A stretch of DNA of 10,176 bases from Ekhidna sp. GTDB lineage: Bacteria > Bacteroidota > Bacteroidia > Cytophagales > Cyclobacteriaceae. A program made the position numbers and the translations under genes. Positions within the stretch are counted from its first letter, which is position 1. The number at the start of each line of letters is the position of its first letter. The notes below the pieces were generated by a model. That model ran no database searches and was not told the origin of the DNA. It saw only the letters and a program-made list of their open reading frames with translations. The stretch spans positions 1 to 10,176 of the forward strand of contig JABSPG010000112.1 of assembly GCA_013214445.1 (NCBI GenBank). Direction: 5' to 3'. Shown one piece after another: positions 7,265 to 10,176 of the stretch.

Positions 7265-8761
7265 TCAACAAGTAACTTTTTCAATAAATTGATTGGCTGC
7301 TTTGAATAGTCGATCCTTCTTGTCTTCGTTCATCTTTCTCAGTGTCGCCACCATCATAGACATGCGTTGATTCTTAGCGAATGTTTCCACATTTTCAGCA
7401 ATAAATCTCCAGTAAAGGCCGTTGACAATATCTTCCCATTCTCCTTTTCCATAGTGGCTCATTTTTCGGATATAGTTTGCCCCACCGATGTAAGGTTTGG
7501 TAGCAAAGATTCCACCATCGGAAAACTGACTCATTCCATAGACATTAGGCGCCATCACCCAATCCGATGAATCCACATACATCTCCATAAACCATCTGTA
7601 TACTTCATCCGGGTCGATTTCACACAAAAGCATGATGTTGCCCAAGACCATTAGTCGCTCTATGTGATGGGTATAGCCATGTTTTACCGCCTTTTTGATT
7701 GCACCATCCAATGGAGGCACTCCCGTGGTACCCTCGTACCAACAGGGCTTCAATTTTCTGTGATGACCAAAATGATTGATGTTCAGCTTTTCGTCATATT
7801 CATGGTAGATTCCTCGCATGAACTCTCGCCATCCAATGATCTGACGGACAAATCCCTCCACTGAGGGGTAATGTGTATTGTGCTTATCTGAGTGGGAGAG
7901 TGCTTTATCCACCACTTCGTCTGGTGTGATTAGTCCGAGGTTGATGTAAGGGGAGAGCACGGAATGAAAAAGAAACACTTCCTGATGTTCGATCGCATCC
8001 TCGTATGGACCGAAATTTTCAAAGCGCTCGGCCAAGAACTTGTCCAATAGGGAGAGCGCCATTATTCTCGTTGTTGCCCAGTTGAAATTGCTTGAATCTC
8101 CGGGGTGATCAGCGAATAGTTCTTCTACAAGTGTCATAATTTCCTTCGTATGATCGGTAGGCTCGAGGGTAGGAGCGTCCGGCACTTTTACGTCTTTTGG
8201 AAGTTTTTTTCTGTTGTCTTCATCAAAAGACCATTGACCATATAAAGGTTGTCCTTTGGCATCTACTAATATTTCAAACTTCTTTCGCTGCTGCTGATAA
8301 AAAGTATGCATGAAAGGCCTCTTGACTTGTTCGTTGTATTTTTTGAACGCTTCTTTCGTGGTGATAAAGGCAGGAGAATCGACAAGGGTCAACGCTATGC
8401 CTCTATCCTTGCAAAAAGTTTGAATACGCTTTTCGAAGAAATGATCCTCAATGTCGTAAGTCACAATTTCCTTGATATCGCGATGTTCCAGCAAGGTATC
8501 GGCCAGCTTATCTTCATAGCTTTTGTTCTTGGTATCCACCGACAGCTGGTGGTAGGTTAGTTGGTGCTTCTTTTCAATCTCCTGCGCATGCGAACGCATG
8601 GCTGATAGGAACAAAATGAGTTTGTGCTTATGGTATTTGAAGTGCGTACACAAACCCGCATCTTCCGCCATGAAAAAGAGTGTTTCTTCGTCTGGGTTGA
8701 GTCTGTGGTGATCTGGGAAAAGACAGTTTCCAAGGATTAGCGCGAGTCTTTTATGAGTCAT
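7265..8761 (-). CDS. Photolyase/cryptochrome-family flavoprotein, (6-4)/FeS-type branch but lacking the cluster cysteines
   Basis: 498 residues of the deoxyribodipyrimidine photolyase-related group, whose studied member is the Agrobacterium (6-4) photolyase PhrB. The N-terminal alpha/beta antenna domain begins KRLALILGNCLFPDHHRL (4-21). The helical FAD domain includes VRQIIGWREFMRG (305-317), GYTHHIERLMVLGN (362-375) with the His-His pair H365/H366, YRWFMEMYVD (388-397) and PNVYGMSQFSDGG (405-417). Predicted role: light-driven DNA repair or blue-light sensing with FAD. Against PhrB as I recall it, the four [4Fe-4S] cysteines (350, 438, 441, 454) are absent: P350, G438, E441, and the loop carrying the last one is about ten residues shorter. 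Only six cysteines remain, none clustered. The ATG at 8761 is supported by the conserved N-terminus. A truncated second copy of its 5' end lies at 9955-10074. Confidence 0.96.
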   Translation of the reverse strand: MTHKRLALILGNCLFPDHHRLNPDEETLFFMAEDAGLCTHFKYHKHKLILFLSAMRSHAQEIEKKHQLTYHQLSVDTKNKSYEDKLADTLLEHRDIKEIVTYDIEDHFFEKRIQTFCKDRGIALTLVDSPAFITTKEAFKKYNEQVKRPFMHTFYQQQRKKFEILVDAKGQPLYGQWSFDEDNRKKLPKDVKVPDAPTLEPTDHTKEIMTLVEELFADHPGDSSNFNWATTRIMALSLLDKFLAERFENFGPYEDAIEHQEVFLFHSVLSPYINLGLITPDEVVDKALSHSDKHNTHYPSVEGFVRQIIGWREFMRGIYHEYDEKLNINHFGHHRKLKPCWYEGTTGVPPLDGAIKKAVKHGYTHHIERLMVLGNIMLLCEIDPDEVYRWFMEMYVDSSDWVMAPNVYGMSQFSDGGIFATKPYIGGANYIRKMSHYGKGEWEDIVNGLYWRFIAENVETFAKNQRMSMMVATLRKMNEDKKDRLFKAANQFIEKVTC

Positions 8762-8865
8762 GGCTACCTAACTATGCGCTAAATGAATTGTTGCGGCTTC
8801 TACGGATCGTTTTTTTAAAATCTTAAATAACGACTTTAAGATTTCTTTTTCTATCTTGATACGTA
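8642..8865. repeat. Direct repeat copy A: promoter and first 40 codons of the photolyase-related gene
   Basis: This segment aligns with 9955-10176 in the same orientation. By hand count 97 of 110 positions agree between 8701-8810 and 10014-10123, and the match covers both the coding part and the upstream non-coding part. The similarity fades but is still traceable to about 8865, where the other copy meets the window end, so the true repeat may be longer. Copy A is the one attached to the intact gene. Confidence 0.88.
8774..8844 (-). promoter_or_regulatory. Upstream region of the photolyase-related gene with a 27-bp perfect dyad
   Basis: A perfect inverted repeat AAATCTTAAA (8818-8827) / TTTAAGATTT (8835-8844), spacer TAACGAC, sits 57-83 bp upstream of the start codon. 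Nearer the gene is the 9-mer ATGCGCTAA (8774-8782), which reads TTAGCGCAT in the direction of transcription and recurs upstream of the peroxiredoxin gene. The dyad is best read as an operator. A terminator is unlikely because the genes on either side diverge, although a T-run follows it on the plus strand. The 9-mer is kept in the degenerate copy (10087-10095); the dyad is not. Confidence 0.45.
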
Positions 8866-8876
8866 CGTTACACGAC

Positions 8877-8894
8877 ATAGTGCCAGTGCACTAT
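8877..8894. promoter_or_regulatory. Small perfect dyad in the divergent intergenic region
   Basis: Arms ATAGTGC (8877-8883) and GCACTAT (8888-8894) around CAGT. It lies about 60 bp before the signal-peptide remnant and just beyond the end of the detectable photolyase repeat, close to the palindrome ACGTACGT at 8862-8869. It may have been an operator for the gene that has decayed. Function is not shown by the sequence. Confidence 0.25.
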
Positions 8895-8952
8895 ATTCGG
8901 ATGTTGTGGGGCATGACTGAGATACTTAATTTAAATCCTAAAAGCTCAAAAC

Positions 8953-9093
8953 ATAAAAAAATACGCTATTCTAACTTTCACAGTGGCAGGAATGGTTTAC
9001 GGAATAGCTCAAAATCAATCAGGGCACGAAGGGTTTAACTCAATAGTTCCACTAAGTAATTGCATCTTCATTTTATCAAGAGAAGACTCTTAA
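8953..9093 (+). pseudogene. Remnant of the 5' end of a secreted-protein gene (signal peptide, no ATG)
   Basis: A 46-codon open stretch reads KKYAILTFTVAGMVYGIAQN, then QSGHEGFNSIVPLSNC.., ending at TAA 9091-9093. It has the three parts of a signal peptide: a KK n-region, a hydrophobic core, and a GIA|QNQ cleavage region. The 'A|Q' junction is typical of Bacteroidota exported proteins. The codon in the start position is ATA (8953-8955), not ATG, and the frame stops after about 25 mature residues, so this is probably a decayed start of a longer exported protein rather than a working gene. The upstream in-frame stop is TAA at 8932-8934. No homologous continuation is seen in other frames. It ends exactly where the toxin-antitoxin operator begins, hinting that the rest was lost when that module arrived. 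Confidence 0.5.
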
Positions 9094-9121
9094 AAGTTAT
9101 CTTTTATGATAACTTTGCTTT
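9093..9121 (+). promoter_or_regulatory. Promoter/operator of the toxin-antitoxin operon
   Basis: Perfect inverted repeat AAAGTTATC (9093-9101) / GATAACTTT (9108-9116), spacer TTTTAT. The right arm contains TAACTTTG (9110-9117), an exact match to the Bacteroidetes -7 element TAnnTTTG. A repressor bound to the palindrome would cover the -7 box, the expected autoregulation by the HTH antitoxin. Transcription would start close to 9122-9125, leaving almost no leader before the GTG start. A clear -33 TTG is not visible. Confidence 0.65.
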
Positions 9122-9463
9122 GTGAATAGAAAAATAATCTTCTATGAAAATTACTTCATTGAATTTTACCAACAACAAGACCAAAAGGTTAAAGGTAAAA
9201 TTCAGTACGTTTTCGAGTTGATTAAACAGGTTGACAAAGTTCCTGAGAAGTTTTTAAAGCATTTGACGGGGACTAACGGGCTTTATGAAATCCGAATTGA
9301 ATATCAGTCAAATATTTATCGGGTTTTCTGTTGTTTCGACGATGGTCAACTGGTTGTTTTATTTAACGGATTTCAGAAAAAGACTCAAAAAACTCCTACA
9401 AAGGAAATTGACAGAGCTCAACAACTGATGAAGGAGTATTTTGAAAACAAAAATAGATCATGA
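9122..9463 (+). CDS. higB: HigB/RelE-like toxin (phage Gp49-like family)
   Basis: 113 residues of the RelE-superfamily mRNA interferase fold, Gp49/HigB branch. Helical N-terminus NRKIIFYENYFIEFYQQQ, then KHLTGTNGLYEIRIEY (46-61), SNIYRVFCCF (63-72) and LVVLFNGFQKKTQKTP (77-92), with R58, R67, K86, K87 and K90 as likely RNA-contacting or catalytic residues. Family knowledge: such toxins cleave mRNA on the ribosome and are neutralised by the partner HTH protein. The start is GTG at 9122-9124: an in-frame TAA at 9110-9112 blocks anything earlier, and the conserved N-terminus begins right there. It overlaps the antitoxin gene by ATGA, in the toxin-first order typical of higBA. Codon use is more A/T-rich than in the minus-strand genes, suggesting horizontal transfer. 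Confidence 0.93.
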   Translation: MNRKIIFYENYFIEFYQQQDQKVKGKIQYVFELIKQVDKVPEKFLKHLTGTNGLYEIRIEYQSNIYRVFCCFDDGQLVVLFNGFQKKTQKTPTKEIDRAQQLMKEYFENKNRS

Positions 9464-9759
9464 AAGAATATAAAAACATAAAGACGTTTGAAGATTTGAT
9501 CGAACTTGAACATGGGAAAATTGGCACTGAAACTCGAAACAAATATGAGGAAGGTTCACAGATGTTCATTGTAAGTGAAATGTTAAAAGCTGCTCGTAAA
9601 GAAGCAAACATGACCCAAGAGCAACTCGCCGAAAAGTCAGGTACAAAAAAGAGCTACATTTCAAAGATTGAGAACGCAAAAGGAAACATTCAACTTTCTA
9701 CTTTAATCCGGATTTTCGAACAAGGATTGAATCGTCGAATTGGACTAACCTTCCTGTAA
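9460..9759 (+). CDS. higA: HigA-like antitoxin with XRE-type helix-turn-helix
   Basis: 99 residues. A short N-terminal region (1-35, KTFEDLIELEHGKIGTET), probably the toxin-binding part, precedes a Cro/cI-type DNA-binding domain at about 38-93: LKAARKEANMTQEQLAEKSG (42-61), KKSYISKIENAKGNIQLSTL (63-82), then LIRIFEQGLNRRIGL. The sequence MTQEQLAEKSG..KSYISKIE is the classic helix-turn-helix signature. It is expected to neutralise the HigB-like toxin and, with it, to repress the operon by binding the palindrome at 9093-9116. Its ATG (9460-9462) overlaps the toxin's TGA (9461-9463), so translation is coupled. No terminator is obvious after the TAA at 9757-9759. Confidence 0.94.
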   Translation: MKEYKNIKTFEDLIELEHGKIGTETRNKYEEGSQMFIVSEMLKAARKEANMTQEQLAEKSGTKKSYISKIENAKGNIQLSTLIRIFEQGLNRRIGLTFL

Positions 9760-9761
9760 AA

Positions 9762-9871
9762 AATGAATACGCACCACAATAGACACCAAAATGAATATGC
9801 GAACTGAACCATCTGGAGGGGCAATTCCGAAATAGAATCTTTCGTTATTCTGGCAATTGGAACGAATACGC
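9762..9871 (+). repeat. Three short imperfect direct repeats AAYGAATAYGC
   Basis: AATGAATACGC (9762-9772), AATGAATATGC (9790-9800) and AACGAATACGC (9861-9871) lie in the non-coding tail of the toxin-antitoxin operon. There is no open frame of interest on the plus strand here; the minus-strand frame over the same bases is A/T-driven and not convincing. A small hairpin TGGCT/AGCCA (9876-9880/9887-9891) follows. The repeats may be part of a mobile-module end or of a transcript 3' region. Confidence 0.4.
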
Positions 9872-9924
9872 TAACTGGCTGAAACAAGCCAAATAAAACG
9901 AATGCCGAACAAAGGGTATATCGA

Positions 9925-9943
9925 AATGCCTTACCTAGGCATT
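9925..9943. repeat. Hairpin next to the boundary of the photolyase fragment
   Basis: Perfect 7-bp stem AATGCCT / AGGCATT around TACCT, preceded by GCCGAACAAAGGGTATA. It is not followed by a T-run, so it is not a standard terminator. It ends about 11 bp before recognisable photolyase homology starts (9955), which marks it as a candidate recombination or cassette-end site. The full attC consensus (RYYYAAC / GTTRRRY) is not met. Confidence 0.4.
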
Positions 9944-9954
9944 CTGCTAAGAGC

Positions 9955-10074
9955 TTGCAAAAAGTCCCGCTTATCCTCTGCTATAAAAAGGTGTGTTTTT
10001 TTGTCTAAATTGAGTCTGTGGTGATCCGGGAAAAGACAATTTCCAAGGATTAGCGCGAGTCTTTTATGAGGAAT
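9955..10074 (-). pseudogene. Truncated second copy of the photolyase-related gene (first ~40 codons)
   Basis: Read on the minus strand from 10074, the translation is IPHKRLALILGNCLFPDHHR, then LNLDKKTHLFIAED, against MTHKRLALILGNCLFPDHHR, then LNPDEETLFFMAED, in the intact gene. The initiation codon is ATT instead of ATG. After AED a two-base insertion shifts the frame; corrected for it, the next residues AGLFAS still match AGLCTH. Homology then stops at about 9955, where the hairpin region begins. In-frame translation ends at TAG or TAA within a few codons in either frame, so this cannot make a photolyase. Several differences near the break are third-position changes, implying it was once a real coding sequence under selection. 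Confidence 0.85.
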
Positions 10075-10176
10075 GGCTACCTAACCATGCGCTAATAGAA
10101 TCGTTGCTGTCTTTACGGATAGTTTTGAGATTCTAAACAAGGCTCTTAAAGTACTTTTTATATTCGCATGTATATA
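9955..10176. repeat. Direct repeat copy B: degenerate 5' end and promoter of the photolyase-related gene
   Basis: This is the partner of 8642-8865, same orientation, 1313 bp away. It covers the truncated coding part and then about 100 bp of upstream DNA, which still aligns with the intact gene's promoter region up to the window end. The ATGCGCTAA element is kept (10087-10095) but the long dyad of copy A is broken. The repeat may continue outside the window. Confidence 0.88.

Noticed and set aside
8818..8850. Rho-independent terminator (stem followed by TCTTTTT on the plus strand)
   Set aside because: No plus-strand gene ends here and the stem is almost all A/T; an operator for the divergent photolyase-related gene is more plausible.
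8856..9038. 60-codon plus-strand frame between photolyase and TA operon
   Set aside because: Composition and residue pattern look random, it spans two dyads, and a different frame of the same region carries the more protein-like signal peptide.
9690..9887. 65-codon minus-strand frame overlapping the antitoxin end and tail
   Set aside because: It is antisense to the antitoxin's conserved C-terminus and its hydrophobic stretch comes from A/T-rich repeats; no start signal or domain.
9893..9960. Complete integron attC site
   Set aside because: The bases GCCGAAC and the hairpin are suggestive, but RYYYAAC is not matched exactly and no GTTRRRY partner is found before the photolyase fragment begins, so it is kept only as a hypothesis.
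8642..10176. Composite transposon or IS element ends
   Set aside because: The long repeats are host gene sequence in direct orientation, with no transposase, no terminal inverted repeats and no target duplication that I can see.

Overview
The window looks like a chromosomal stretch of a Bacteroidota (Bacteroidetes) bacterium, probably a Cytophagales-type marine or gliding lineage. This is inferred from three things: protein flavour (a peroxiredoxin-like/SGNH/photolyase-related set and a methyltransferase starting 'NDLYG..ITDYYQG'), weak or absent Shine-Dalgarno sequences with several TTG/GTG starts, and one clean Bacteroidetes-type -7 box (TAnnTTTG). No rRNA, tRNA, CRISPR array or transposase is visible.

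From 1 to 8761 every gene I accept lies on the minus strand. Reading in transcription order, that is from the right: a photolyase-related flavoprotein (8761-7265); a peroxiredoxin-like protein (7139-6489), a membrane-anchored SGNH/GDSL hydrolase (6471-5698) and a six-helix membrane protein (5680-4952), which are separated by only 17 bp each and are probably one operon; a class I SAM methyltransferase (4869-4186, TTG start); a thioredoxin-fold envelope protein (4075-3494) that overlaps a membrane-bound chemotaxis receptor (3497-1566) by ATGA; a seven-helix conserved membrane protein (1454-690); and a short-chain dehydrogenase cut by the window start (652-1). Photolyase-related protein, peroxiredoxin, SDR and small membrane proteins together suggest a photo-oxidative stress neighbourhood. 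That is inference, since no light regulator is in the window.

From about 8762 to the end the character changes. The DNA is more A/T-rich, the two intact genes point right, and the rest is fragments. A type II toxin-antitoxin pair (HigB-like 9122-9463, HigA-like 9460-9759) sits behind a 24-bp palindrome that contains its -7 box. Left of it lies a 46-codon remnant with a convincing signal peptide but no ATG. Right of it come about 200 bp of non-coding DNA with short repeats and a hairpin. After the hairpin comes a decayed second copy of the promoter and first 40 codons of the photolyase-related gene, in the same orientation as the intact gene. The toxin-antitoxin pair is therefore bracketed by a direct repeat of roughly 220 bp made from a host gene's 5' end.

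The observations most worth checking are: (1) that bracketing repeat; (2) the photolyase-related protein, which keeps the fold motifs of the bacterial (6-4)/FeS photolyases but has none of the four cluster cysteines; (3) the SDR, which lacks the catalytic tyrosine; (4) the translationally coupled thioredoxin-like protein and receptor with a histidine-bearing membrane sensor domain.
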